Source: CAWULT01 sp963923455 (GTDB lineage: Bacteria > Acidobacteriota > Vicinamibacteria > Vicinamibacterales > UBA2999). Taken from it: a DNA stretch of 25,878 nucleotides. Where the stretch lies: NCBI GenBank assembly GCA_963923455.1, contig CAWULT010000063.1:1-25878 (forward strand). The letters run 5' to 3'. Each line of letters opens with the position of its first letter. Within the stretch, counting starts at the first letter, position 1. This document shows, in pieces, positions 16,321 to 24,166 of this stretch. The notes under the pieces were generated by a model, which saw only the letters and a program-made list of their open reading frames with translations, was not told the origin of the DNA and did not search any database. The translations under genes and the position numbers were made by a program.

Positions 16321-16563
16321 GCCCGCCGTCCCTCCGCGCGCCGAAGTGCAAGGCCCACGCCGGTCCCAGGCGACTGACGGGCGTGCGGTCCGTCGTGAAT
16401 CCGCCCCACCCGGGCATCCGGGGCAGCAGCACCTCGCCTGTTCGCGTGAATAGTCCCCAACGACTGGTGAACATTCCGCGAGCCGCACAACACCCCGGCA
16501 CCGCCCGCGCGTCCGTCAGCGGCTCGCGGATTGCACGATGCCCCACGAGAACCCCGAGGTGCC
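16321..16563. promoter_or_regulatory. Divergent promoter region of the ligase-PDH-ACP operon and the metalloprotease gene
   Basis: This 243-base region lies between divergent genes and must hold promoters for both. I could not pick a convincing -35/-10 pair. It holds a striking 12-base inverted repeat listed separately. No extra gene is supported: a TTG-started extension of the metalloprotease frame at 16531 adds residues ahead of a good signal peptide and is unlikely. Confidence 0.45.
16475..16530. repeat. 12-bp perfect inverted repeat with 32-base spacer
   Basis: TCCGCGAGCCGC (16475-16486) is repeated in inverted form as GCGGCTCGCGGA (16519-16530). The right arm ends 33 bases before the ATG of the outer-membrane metalloprotease gene. 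In RNA it would form a 12-bp hairpin in the leader; in DNA it could be a two-site operator. Confidence 0.6.
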
Positions 16564-19500
16564 ATGACCAACCGCCCCCTTCGCTGGCTGCCGTGCCTGG
16601 TCGTGGGCCTCGTCGCGCAGCTCGCGATGGCCGTCGTGCCGGCGCGAGCGCAGTACTTCGGCCGCAACACGGTTCGCTATCACGACTTCGCGTTCCAGGT
16701 GCTCGAGACCGAGCACTTCGACGTCTACTACTACCCATCGGAAGAGTCGGGCGCCCGGATCGCGGCCCGGATGGCGGAACGCTGGCACGCTCGGCTCGAG
16801 CGTGTGCTGCAGCACAGCCTCCAGGGCCGGCAGCCGCTCGTGCTGTACGGGTCGCACACGGACTTCGCACAGACCAATCTGGTCGGCGACATCTCGGAAG
16901 GCACCGGCGGCGTCACCGAATCGGTCCGCCGGCGCATCATCCTGCCGCTGGCAGGCCCCCTCGCCGACACGGATCACGTCCTCGGACACGAGCTCGTGCA
17001 CGCCTTCCAGTTCGACATGACCAGTCAGCCCGAGGGCGGACCTGGCAACGCCGGCGCCTTGCGCCTGCCCCTCTGGTTCATCGAGGGGATGGCGGAATAC
17101 CTGTCGATCGGCCCGGTCGACGCCAACACGGCGATGTGGCTGCGCGACGCCGCACGGCAGGAGACGCTGCCCACGGTCAAGGACCTGGGCAACGCGAAGT
17201 ACTTTCCGTACCGCTGGGGTCAGGCCTTCTGGGCGTACGTGGCGGGCCGCTGGGGTGACGACGTGCTGCCCCGGATGCTCCGCGCCGCGGCGGGCAGTGG
17301 CAACCCGAACTCGGCCATCGAGCAGGTGCTCGGCCTGTCGCCAACGGTGCTCACGGCCGACTGGCACGCCGCGATCACGGAAGCCACCGCGCCGGTCCTC
17401 GCCGCCACGCGCGGCCAGGCGCCCGGCCGTGTGGTCGTCCGGGGCCGGGAGTTCGGGGCGGAGATCAACGTGGGACCGGCGCTCAGCCCCGACGGGCGCC
17501 TGCTGGCATTCCTCTCCGAACGAAGCTTCTTCTCGATGGACCTCTACGTCGCCGAGGTCGCCACGGGACGCATCGTGCGGCGCCTGACCCGCACCGCGAC
17601 CGACCCGCACTATTCGAGCGTCCAGTTCATCTACTCGGCCGGGGCGTGGAACCCGTCGAGCACCCAGGTCGCGGCGGCCACGGTCACGGGGGGACATCCA
17701 GCGCTCGCCGTCTTCGACGCGACGTCCGGAGCCCGCATTCGGGAAGTCAAGGTTCCAGAGGTCGACGAGATCGTGAACCCCACGTGGGCGCCCGACGGGC
17801 GCGCCATCGCGTTCACCGGTATGGTGCAGGGCCTCACCGACCTCTTCGTCTACGACCTCGACGCCGGGCGGCTGACGCGCCTCACCAACGATCCGTTCGC
17901 CGATGTCCAGCCCGCCTGGTCGCCCGACGGCGCCCGCCTCGTGTTCGCGACCGATCGGTTCACGACGAACCTCGACCGGATCGCCATCGGCTCGCTCCGC
18001 CTCGCCGTGCTCGATCCAGCCAGCGGCGCGATCAGGCCGGTGGCGGCGTTCGAACGCGGCAAGCACATCAGCCCGCAGTGGTCACCCGACGGAGGCGCGA
18101 TCTACTTCCTCTCCGACCGGGATGGCATCACCAACCTGTACCGCGTACCGGTCGAGGGCGGAACGCCGGTGCGGCTGACCTCGGTCGCCACGGGGCTGAG
18201 CGGCATCACCGCCCTCAGCCCGGCCCTCTCGGTCGCCGCCCGCACGGGGCACGTCGCCGTGACGACCTACGACCGGGGCAAGTACGACATCAGCGTGCTC
18301 GGCCCGGGCGACCAGGCAGCGGGCGACCTGCCGGTCCTGCCTGTTCCGGCAGCGGCGCTGCCGCCCCTCGATCGGCGTTCGACCGAGGTGGCGTCGCTGC
18401 TGGCCAACGCGGAGTACGGCCTCCCGCCGCGCCCGCAGGAGGCGGCCGTGCAGTACTCGCCCCGGCTCTCGCTCGTCGGCGTCAGCCAGCCCGCGGTGGG
18501 CGTCGGCGTCAGCAGCTTCGGCACCTCGATCGGCGGCGCCATCTCGCTGGCCTTCGCGGACATGCTGGAAGACCACCGGCTCGGAGTCGCGGCGCAGGTC
18601 ACCTCCTGGGGCGGCAGCACCACGGCGAAGGACTTCGGCGGCCAGGCCGTCTACGTCAACCAGACCCGCCGCCTGAACTGGGGCGTGCTCGGGGCCCAGA
18701 TTCCATACCTCAGCGGCGCCTACGCCACCTCGACGCTCGGCACGCGGGGCGACGACGTGATCGAGACCGACCAGATCGTGCTCCTGCGACAGACCGAGCA
18801 GAGCGCCGCCGGACTGCTCGCCTATCCGCTCGATCGGTCCCGGCGCGTGGAGGTCCAGGGCGGCGTCTCGCGGCTGTCCTTCGACCAGATCGTGACCACG
18901 CAGTCCTATTCCCTGCTGACCGGCGCGATCTACGACACGTCCACCCGGACCTCCGCCACCGGCACGCCGCTCACGCTCGGCACGTCGTCGGTCGCCTATG
19001 TGTTCGACACGTCGGCGACCGGCGCAACCAGCCCCATCGCCGGACAGCGCTACCGTCTCGAGGCGTCCCCGGTCGTGGGCACGATCCGCTTCACGGGGCT
19101 GCTCGCCGACTATCGGCGCTACGTGATGCCCGTCTCGTTCTACACGATCGCGGTCCGCGCGATGCACTACGGCCGCTACGGCAGCGGCGGCGAGGACAGC
19201 CGCCTCTACCCGGTCTACCTCGGCTACCCTGGTTTCGTCCGCGGCTACGAGGCCGCCTCGATCGACACGTCGGAATGCCTGGCGATCACGACGAGCACCT
19301 GCCCGCTCTTCGATCGCCTGCTCGGCAGCCGGGTGCTCGTCGGCAACGTCGAGCTGCGATTCCCCCTGCTGCGCCCCTTCGGCGCGTCTCGGTCGATGTA
19401 CGGACCGGTGCCGATCGAAGTCGGGCTCTTCACGGACGCCGGCGTCGCCTGGAGCCGGGGCCAGAAGCCATCCGTGCTCGGCGGCGCGCGCAACGGCGTC

Positions 19501-19629
19501 ACGTCGGCGGGCGTGGCGTTCCGCGTCAATCTGTTCGGGTTCGCGGTGGCCGAATTCGACGCCGTGCGCCCGTTCGAGCGCCCACGGAAGGGCTGGACCT
19601 TCGCGTTCAACTTCCTGCCGGGCTGGTAG
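16564..19629 (+). CDS. Outer-membrane protein: zinc metallopeptidase + PD40 propeller + beta-barrel
   Basis: This 1021-residue envelope protein has a signal peptide (1-30, ending V-P-A-R-A-Q); a gluzincin-type peptidase domain (about 40-285) with HELVH (142-146, catalytic E143) and downstream W-F-I-E-G-M-A-E-Y (E174/E178, likely third zinc ligand); a TolB/PD40-like beta-propeller (about 300-600, repeats such as LSPDGRLLAFLSERS, WAPDGRAIAFTG, WSPDGARLVFATDR and WSPDGGAIYFLSDRDG); and a C-terminal barrel (about 640-1021) resembling bacterial surface antigen/Omp85 barrels, ending FLPGW. The role is probably proteolysis or assembly at the outer membrane, with the propeller as an interaction platform. 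ATG at 16564 has GAGGTG upstream. Domain order is typical of large proteins in Acidobacteriota and Bacteroidota; the function is untested. Confidence 0.88.
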   Translation: MTNRPLRWLPCLVVGLVAQLAMAVVPARAQYFGRNTVRYHDFAFQVLETEHFDVYYYPSEESGARIAARMAERWHARLERVLQHSLQGRQPLVLYGSHTDFAQTNLVGDISEGTGGVTESVRRRIILPLAGPLADTDHVLGHELVHAFQFDMTSQPEGGPGNAGALRLPLWFIEGMAEYLSIGPVDANTAMWLRDAARQETLPTVKDLGNAKYFPYRWGQAFWAYVAGRWGDDVLPRMLRAAAGSGNPNSAIEQVLGLSPTVLTADWHAAITEATAPVLAATRGQAPGRVVVRGREFGAEINVGPALSPDGRLLAFLSERSFFSMDLYVAEVATGRIVRRLTRTATDPHYSSVQFIYSAGAWNPSSTQVAAATVTGGHPALAVFDATSGARIREVKVPEVDEIVNPTWAPDGRAIAFTGMVQGLTDLFVYDLDAGRLTRLTNDPFADVQPAWSPDGARLVFATDRFTTNLDRIAIGSLRLAVLDPASGAIRPVAAFERGKHISPQWSPDGGAIYFLSDRDGITNLYRVPVEGGTPVRLTSVATGLSGITALSPALSVAARTGHVAVTTYDRGKYDISVLGPGDQAAGDLPVLPVPAAALPPLDRRSTEVASLLANAEYGLPPRPQEAAVQYSPRLSLVGVSQPAVGVGVSSFGTSIGGAISLAFADMLEDHRLGVAAQVTSWGGSTTAKDFGGQAVYVNQTRRLNWGVLGAQIPYLSGAYATSTLGTRGDDVIETDQIVLLRQTEQSAAGLLAYPLDRSRRVEVQGGVSRLSFDQIVTTQSYSLLTGAIYDTSTRTSATGTPLTLGTSSVAYVFDTSATGATSPIAGQRYRLEASPVVGTIRFTGLLADYRRYVMPVSFYTIAVRAMHYGRYGSGGEDSRLYPVYLGYPGFVRGYEAASIDTSECLAITTSTCPLFDRLLGSRVLVGNVELRFPLLRPFGASRSMYGPVPIEVGLFTDAGVAWSRGQKPSVLGGARNGVTSAGVAFRVNLFGFAVAEFDAVRPFERPRKGWTFAFNFLPGW

Positions 19630-19645
19630 GCCAGGAGGCCCGTCG

Positions 19646-21253
19646 ATGCCCCATCACCGTCCGCACGACGCCCTGAGGAACAAGGGCACCGCCGCGACGC
19701 CCGAGGAACGGCGGACGCACGGCATCGAAGCCGGCCTGCCGCCGCGCGTCGAGACACTGGAGGACCAGGTCGCCCGCGTGCTCGCCAACCTGCCCCTGCT
19801 GCAGGCCCCGCTCGACCGATACCGCTATCTCAGCGCCGTGCGCGACGAGAACGAGACGCTCTTCTACCGCACGATCGTCGATCACCTCGACGACCTGCTG
19901 CCCCTCGTCTACACCCCGACCGTCGGCGAGGCCTGCACGCAGTGGAGCCGCATCTACGAACGGCCGCGAGGGCTCTACCTCTCCGCCTTCCGCCACCGCG
20001 GGCGCGTCGCCGAACTGCTGCGCCAGTGGCCGCGCCCGTCGGTGGGCGTCATCGTGGTCACCGACGGCGGACGCATCCTCGGGCTGGGCGACCTGGGCGT
20101 CAATGGCATGGGGATTCCGATCGGCAAGCTGTCGCTGTACACCGCCTGCGCCGGCGTGCCGCCGGCGCTCGGGCTGCCGATCACCCTCGACGTGGGGACC
20201 GACCGCGACGCTCTGCGCGACGACCCGCTCTATCTCGGCGAGCGGCGTCCGCGCCTCGTGGGCACCGACTACGACGCGTTCGTCGACGAGTTCGTCGCCG
20301 CGGTTCGACGGGTGTTTCCCGGCGTCGTCCTGCAGTTCGAGGACTTCAACAACGCCAATGCCTTCCGCCTGCTCGCCCGCCACCGCGACGCGCTGTGCTG
20401 CTTCAACGACGACGTACAGGGCACGGGCGCGATGGGACTCGCCGGCCTGCTGACGGCCGGGCGCCTGGCCGGCGTCCCGCTGGTGGACCAGCGCGTCCTG
20501 TTCGTGGGCGCCGGCGAGGCATGCCTCGGGATCGGCGCCACCCTGGTCGCCGCGATGCAGCGTGCCGGGCTCTCGGACGCCGAGGCGCACCGCCGCTGCC
20601 TCTTCATGGACTCGCGGGGTCTGGTCGTCACGAGCCGAGCGGACCTGCCCGCTCACAAGCGCCCCTTCGCGCAGGACCGCCAGCCGGAGCGGGGCCTCGA
20701 ACCGGTGATCACCGCCTTCGCGCCGACCGCGCTCGTCGGCGCCTCGGGCCAGCCGGGGCTCTTCACACCGGACGTCCTCGCCGCGATGGCGCGGGTGACG
20801 CCGCGACCCATCGTGTTCGCCCTGTCGAACCCCACCTCGAAAGCGGAGTGCACGGCGGAGCAGGCGTACGCCCACACGGGCGGCCGTGCCGTCTTCGCCG
20901 GCGGCAGCCCGTTCGCGCCGGTGACCCTCGACGGCCGCACCCACGTGCCGGGGCAGGCCAACAACTCGTTCGTCTTTCCTGGCGTCGGTCTGGGCCTGCT
21001 CGTCTCGGGCGCGCGGACCGTCACCGACGGGATGTTCCACGCGGCCGCCGCCGCCCTGGCCGACTGCGTCACCGACGACGACCTCGCGCAGGGGCGCGTG
21101 TTCCCACCCCCGACGCGCATGCGCACCGTGGCCCAGGCCGTGGCGATCGCCGTCGCCACCGAGGCGTGGGAGCGGCAGGTGACCAGCCGGCCGCGACCGC
21201 ACGACGTCGGTGCGGCGGTCCGGGGTGGAATGTGGGTGCCGGTCTACGGGTGA
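19646..21253 (+). CDS. maeA: NAD-type malic enzyme (malate dehydrogenase, oxaloacetate-decarboxylating)
   Basis: Malic enzyme converts malate plus NAD(P)+ to pyruvate, CO2 and NAD(P)H. The 535-residue length and motifs match the large MaeA/SfcA class: VYTPTVG (88-94, catalytic Y89), NGMGIPIGKLSLYTA (153-167, catalytic K161), metal ligands E232-D233 in FEDF and D256 in CFNDDVQGT, the dinucleotide loop GAGEACLGIG (288-297), and ALSNPTSKAE. AGGAGG (19633-19638) precedes the ATG by seven bases, and the preceding gene's stop is 16 bases away, so the two may be co-transcribed although functionally unrelated. The pyruvate product could feed the PDH-like operon next door, on the other strand; that link is conjecture. 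Confidence 0.95.
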   Translation: MPHHRPHDALRNKGTAATPEERRTHGIEAGLPPRVETLEDQVARVLANLPLLQAPLDRYRYLSAVRDENETLFYRTIVDHLDDLLPLVYTPTVGEACTQWSRIYERPRGLYLSAFRHRGRVAELLRQWPRPSVGVIVVTDGGRILGLGDLGVNGMGIPIGKLSLYTACAGVPPALGLPITLDVGTDRDALRDDPLYLGERRPRLVGTDYDAFVDEFVAAVRRVFPGVVLQFEDFNNANAFRLLARHRDALCCFNDDVQGTGAMGLAGLLTAGRLAGVPLVDQRVLFVGAGEACLGIGATLVAAMQRAGLSDAEAHRRCLFMDSRGLVVTSRADLPAHKRPFAQDRQPERGLEPVITAFAPTALVGASGQPGLFTPDVLAAMARVTPRPIVFALSNPTSKAECTAEQAYAHTGGRAVFAGGSPFAPVTLDGRTHVPGQANNSFVFPGVGLGLLVSGARTVTDGMFHAAAAALADCVTDDDLAQGRVFPPPTRMRTVAQAVAIAVATEAWERQVTSRPRPHDVGAAVRGGMWVPVYG

Positions 21254-21278
21254 GACGCGAGCCGTCTCTGGCTACAAT
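21250..21278 (+). promoter_or_regulatory. Sigma70-type promoter of the cytochrome c gene
   Basis: TACAAT (21273-21278) matches the -10 consensus at five of six bases. GTGAGA (21250-21255) matches the -35 at four of six, with 17-base spacing. The promoter overlaps the last codons of malic enzyme, and the leader to the ATG at 21336 would be about 50 bases, containing AGGAGG. Confidence 0.6.
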
Positions 21279-21320
21279 ACGCGCACCCGTTTCGCGACGG
21301 CTGATTCGCGCACGTCCACG

Positions 21321-21326
21321 AGGAGG
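21321..21326 (+). promoter_or_regulatory. Shine-Dalgarno of the cytochrome c gene
   Basis: AGGAGG lies nine bases before the ATG at 21336. It rules out a longer GTG-initiated frame from 21210 that would overlap malic enzyme and lack a signal peptide at its N-terminus. Confidence 0.75.
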
Positions 21327-21335
21327 CTGCCTGTC

Positions 21336-22079
21336 ATGTCGTCCACCGTTCGTCGTCCGGCCCACCGCCGGTGGCTGCTGTCGGCCACCGCCCTGTACCT
21401 GGCATCGCTCGCCCCCGCGTGGCTGGGGGCACAATCCGCACCGCCTGCCCGAACGGTCTGGGAGGGCGCATACACCGACGCCCAGGCAGACCGCGGCATC
21501 GCGCCCTTCGGGCAGAACTGCTCCACCTGTCATTCACTGGCGCCGGACGGCAACCGCACGCTCGTCGGACAGGCCTTCTGGGACGGCTTCACCCAGAAGA
21601 GCGTCGCGGACCTGCTGCGCTATGTCTCGACCAGCATGCCGAACGGGCGCGGGGGGAGCCTGCCGGCGTCCGACTACAGCGACATCGTGGCCTACCTGCT
21701 CAAGGCCAACGGCTTGCCGGCCGGAAGGGCCGAGCTCGGACCCGACACGGGCCGCGACGTGCAGATCGTTCCGAAGGACGGCCCCGGCCAACTGCCAGCC
21801 GGCACGCTCGTGCGGGTCGTGGGCTGCCTGGCGAGGAGCGGCGCGGACTGGGTGCTGACGAACATGACGGCACCGCAGCGCATCGAGCGGTCCGGCGTCG
21901 ACGCCGGCGACGCGACGCGTCCGCTCGGGGACGGCACCGCGGCGCTCAAGTTCGCGCTGACGCGGCTCGACCCGTTCGTGGGCCAGCGGCTGTCGGTGAG
22001 CGGTCTGCTGATCGGCGCCGGCGGATCGGCCGGCATCAACGTGTCCGCCGTCGGCAAGGTCGCCGACACCTGCCCGTAG
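21336..22079 (+). CDS. Secreted monohaem c-type cytochrome with C-terminal uncharacterised domain
   Basis: This 247-residue periplasmic protein has a signal peptide (1-32: R-R-W-L-L-S-A-T-A-L-Y-L ending W-L-G-A-Q) and a class I cytochrome c domain (about 42-130). The haem site is NCSTCH (C62, C65, H66). The probable axial Met is in S-T-S-M-P-N-G-R-G-G, with the final helix SDYSDIVAYLLKANG. The remainder (about 131-247) is rich in beta-type sequence with a G-C-L-A-R motif and ends VADTCP. It is not recognised; it may be a small beta domain that docks a partner. Such cytochromes often serve periplasmic PQQ dehydrogenases in Acidobacteriota, but no partner is adjacent. It has its own promoter. 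Confidence 0.88.
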   Translation: MSSTVRRPAHRRWLLSATALYLASLAPAWLGAQSAPPARTVWEGAYTDAQADRGIAPFGQNCSTCHSLAPDGNRTLVGQAFWDGFTQKSVADLLRYVSTSMPNGRGGSLPASDYSDIVAYLLKANGLPAGRAELGPDTGRDVQIVPKDGPGQLPAGTLVRVVGCLARSGADWVLTNMTAPQRIERSGVDAGDATRPLGDGTAALKFALTRLDPFVGQRLSVSGLLIGAGGSAGINVSAVGKVADTCP

Positions 22080-22081
22080 CG

Positions 22082-22118
22082 GCGCGGAGCCTGGCGCGCC
22101 CTCGTCCGACCTCCGCGC
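22082..22118. terminator. Possible stem-loop between convergent genes
   Basis: GCGCGGAG (22082-22089) and CTCCGCGC (22111-22118) form an 8-bp stem with a 21-base loop between convergent stops (22079 and 22125). Outer GTAGC/GCTAC arms could extend it. There is no U-tract, so confidence is low. Confidence 0.3.
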
Positions 22119-22124
22119 ACGAGG

Positions 22125-22934
22125 CTACTCGTCCTGGGTCTCCTTCGCGGGCCGCTGCGCGCGGCTCTGGCGCAGGTAGTGCGGACTGTAGGTCAGGCCG
22201 AACGACGTGGTCTGCGCCGCCGCGGCCTTGTGCCGGCTGAACTCCTCCTGGGCGCGGCGGATCGCGTCGATCTCCTCGGCCGTGCAGTCGCGCAGCGTGA
22301 TCTCCTCGCGAGGCACGAAGAACGCCTGCCCGATCGGTACCGTGGGCGTGATCGTGATGCCCTCGCCCGGCTCGAGGACGTAGCGGAACTCCGTCTCGTG
22401 GGCGTACCAGTCTGTCTCGACGCGAACGACCAGCATCGGCGCCACCGGCCGCTCGATCATGTTGAAGACGGGCGTGTACACCGTGTCCCAGCCCGACGGC
22501 GTCTGGAAGTTGTACGCGCCCCTCAGCGCAATCGCCCCCGGCGGCGTGCCGATATCCTCGGGCACGATGAACACGCGCGACACCGCGAGGGCGGCCTCCT
22601 TCGGCAGCATCGGGACCCCGACGAACGTCACCTCCTCCTTCGACATCCCGATGCCGCCGACCGAGAGGCTGAGCGCCAGGGAGAAGATCGGCGTCGGTCG
22701 TCCCGACTGCGCGACGAGGTAGTAGACGAACTTGTAGCGCCCCTCGCCTTCGTACTCGACGTAGATCTGCTCCTTGGGCTCGAGAGCCGCGTACACGGCG
22801 AACCCGAGCGCGCTGCCGGATTCGAGCACGGGGCAATGGCGGGCGTGCTGTGGCAGCAACGGCCGTGTCGCCTCTCGCCTGGGCTTGAGGCCCACGCCCG
22901 GGCGCCGTGAGTTCGGGAAGATCCGCACGTCCAT
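22125..22934 (-). CDS. Hypothetical protein (269 aa)
   Basis: I do not recognise this protein's family. It has no signal peptide and no membrane helix, and is predicted soluble, mixed alpha/beta. Notable stretches are C-P-V-L-E-S-G-S-A-L-G-F (residues 34-45), repeated beta-like segments, VETDWYAHETEFRYVLEPGEGITITPTVPIG in the middle, a helix DCTAEEIDAIRRAQEEFSRHK, and a basic, polar C-terminal tail. Codon choice is like that of neighbouring genes and no other frame is better, so it is very probably real. Its start at ATG 22934 lies eight bases after a TAAGAT -10-like element, so the mRNA may be leaderless. It is convergent with the cytochrome gene and transcribed away from the hydrolase terminator. 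Confidence 0.75.
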   Translation of the reverse strand: MDVRIFPNSRRPGVGLKPRREATRPLLPQHARHCPVLESGSALGFAVYAALEPKEQIYVEYEGEGRYKFVYYLVAQSGRPTPIFSLALSLSVGGIGMSKEEVTFVGVPMLPKEAALAVSRVFIVPEDIGTPPGAIALRGAYNFQTPSGWDTVYTPVFNMIERPVAPMLVVRVETDWYAHETEFRYVLEPGEGITITPTVPIGQAFFVPREEITLRDCTAEEIDAIRRAQEEFSRHKAAAAQTTSFGLTYSPHYLRQSRAQRPAKETQDE

Positions 22935-22936
22935 GG

Positions 22937-22953
22937 CGCGCTATCTTAGCGCG
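22937..22953. promoter_or_regulatory. Palindrome over the -10 region of the 269-aa gene
   Basis: CGCGCTA-TCT-TAGCGCG is a perfect 7-3-7 palindrome. Read on the minus strand it contains TAAGAT (22948-22943), a plausible -10, and ends two bases before the ATG at 22934. It is well placed to be a repressor operator and would imply a leaderless or near-leaderless transcript. Confidence 0.5.
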
Positions 22954-23061
22954 GCGCGCCCGGCGATGGCTGGCGTACGAACCAGCGGGTCAGGGGGTGG
23001 GGTACGCGTCGAGCAGGCGTCGGACGATGCCGAGCAGTTCCGCGGGCATCCACGAACGGAA

Positions 23062-23090
23062 CAGGGGGTGCGCGGCGGGCGCACCCCCTG
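23062..23090 (-). terminator. Terminator hairpin of the dienelactone hydrolase gene
   Basis: CAGGGGGTGCGC (23062-23073) and GCGCACCCCCTG (23079-23090) form a perfect 12-bp stem with a five-base loop. It lies 46 bases past the hydrolase stop. On the minus strand it is followed by TTCCGTTCG, a modest U-rich run. It is the strongest hairpin in the window. Confidence 0.7.
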
Positions 23091-23135
23091 CTTCGATCCG
23101 TCGTCACGGGAACGCAGGCCCGTGGCGCCCAATCG

Positions 23136-23999
23136 TCAGGCCAGGGCCTTCGAGTAGAGCGCGAGCAGACGGCTCCAGGCCTTCTCGGCCTGGGGCTGGT
23201 TGTAGACACCCGAATCGGGCGGGCACCAGCCGTGGGCGGCGTTCTCGTACACCTCGATCTCCGCCGCCTGTCCGGACTTGGCGAAGGTGTCCCGCAGCAC
23301 GGTCTTCTCGTTGGGCGACCGCATGTCGTCGTTGGCCGCGATGGCGATGAGCAACTGTGCCTTGGTCTTCGACACCTGCAGGTGCGGGCTGTTGGGCTGA
23401 TCGGTCACGAGCCCGCCGCCGTGGAACGAGGCGGCGGCCCCCACCCGGTCTGGCACCGTGGCGGCCGTGCGGAGCGCGATTGGGCCGCCCATGCAGTAGC
23501 CCTGGGTGCCGATCTTCTTGTTCTTCGCCACCGACGGCTGCTGGTCGAGCCACGCAATGAACGCCTTGGCGTCGGTGGTGTGCGTCGCCTCGGTCAGCGC
23601 CTGCATCATCGGGACGAGCTGCGGGATCGGCGTGGCCGCGCCCTTCTCGGCGGTCGGGGCCTTCTTCTGCCGATAGAACGGGTTGACGACGAGCACCGAG
23701 TAGCCGCTCTCGGCCAGCCGCTTGGCCATCTCCTGCATGGCCGGCCGGAGGCCGAAGATGTCCGGCCAGACGAGCACGGCCGGCGCAGCGCCGGTCACGG
23801 GATGCGCGAAGTAGGCGTCACAGGTGCCGTCCGGCGTCTTGATGGTGACGTCCGAGCCGGTCACCGTGACCGCGTCCACCACTTTCGGAAGCGCCATCAT
23901 CATGCCGGCGCCCAGGAGGACGCCGAACTGCCGCCGCGTCACCATCCCGCGCGCTTCGTACTCGAGCAGATCCTCCTCGTAATGATCCTGATCGCACAT
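23136..23999 (-). CDS. Tat-exported dienelactone hydrolase family protein
   Basis: This 287-residue alpha/beta hydrolase is of the dienelactone hydrolase (DLH) family. Such enzymes open lactone or ester rings, originally in chloroaromatic degradation. The catalytic Cys (C169) is in the nucleophile elbow GYCMGG, the Asp is D224 or D225 in AANDDMRSP, and the His is H256 in ENAAHGWCPP. The N-terminus carries a twin-arginine signal, T-R-R-Q-F-G-V-L-L-G-A (21-31), after an acidic 20-residue leader, so the protein should be folded in the cytoplasm and then exported. AAGGAG upstream supports the ATG at 23999; a much longer in-frame start at 24140 lacks support. It is monocistronic, with a strong terminator. 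The substrate is unknown. Confidence 0.9.
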   Translation of the reverse strand: MCDQDHYEEDLLEYEARGMVTRRQFGVLLGAGMMMALPKVVDAVTVTGSDVTIKTPDGTCDAYFAHPVTGAAPAVLVWPDIFGLRPAMQEMAKRLAESGYSVLVVNPFYRQKKAPTAEKGAATPIPQLVPMMQALTEATHTTDAKAFIAWLDQQPSVAKNKKIGTQGYCMGGPIALRTAATVPDRVGAAASFHGGGLVTDQPNSPHLQVSKTKAQLLIAIAANDDMRSPNEKTVLRDTFAKSGQAAEIEVYENAAHGWCPPDSGVYNQPQAEKAWSRLLALYSKALA

Positions 24000-24060
24000 A
24001 GTCTTTCGCTCCTTCTCGACGGTTGATCGCGCGGCAGCCCCGCACGGAGACGGGTGACAC

Positions 24061-24066
24061 TCTATA
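24061..24066 (-). promoter_or_regulatory. Weak candidate -10 of the hydrolase gene
   Basis: The minus strand reads TATAGA about 60 bases before the hydrolase ATG, in an otherwise GC-rich stretch. There is no recognisable -35 at 17 bases. Confidence 0.25.
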
Positions 24067-24166
24067 CCGATTTGCCCTGAGCGGGTACGGACGCCGCGCG
24101 GGCGTGGCTGGCGGGATCGGTCGCCGCGCCGTTCGGACACCTCGCGGTGATCGGCGCGTTCCAGGG

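Noticed and set aside
16531..16563. TTG-initiated extension of the metalloprotease gene
   Set aside because: It places eleven residues before a good signal peptide, whereas ATG 16564 has GAGGTG upstream.
21210..21335. GTG-initiated extension of the cytochrome gene
   Set aside because: It overlaps malic enzyme, spans the recognisable promoter, and buries the signal peptide. AGGAGG supports 21336.
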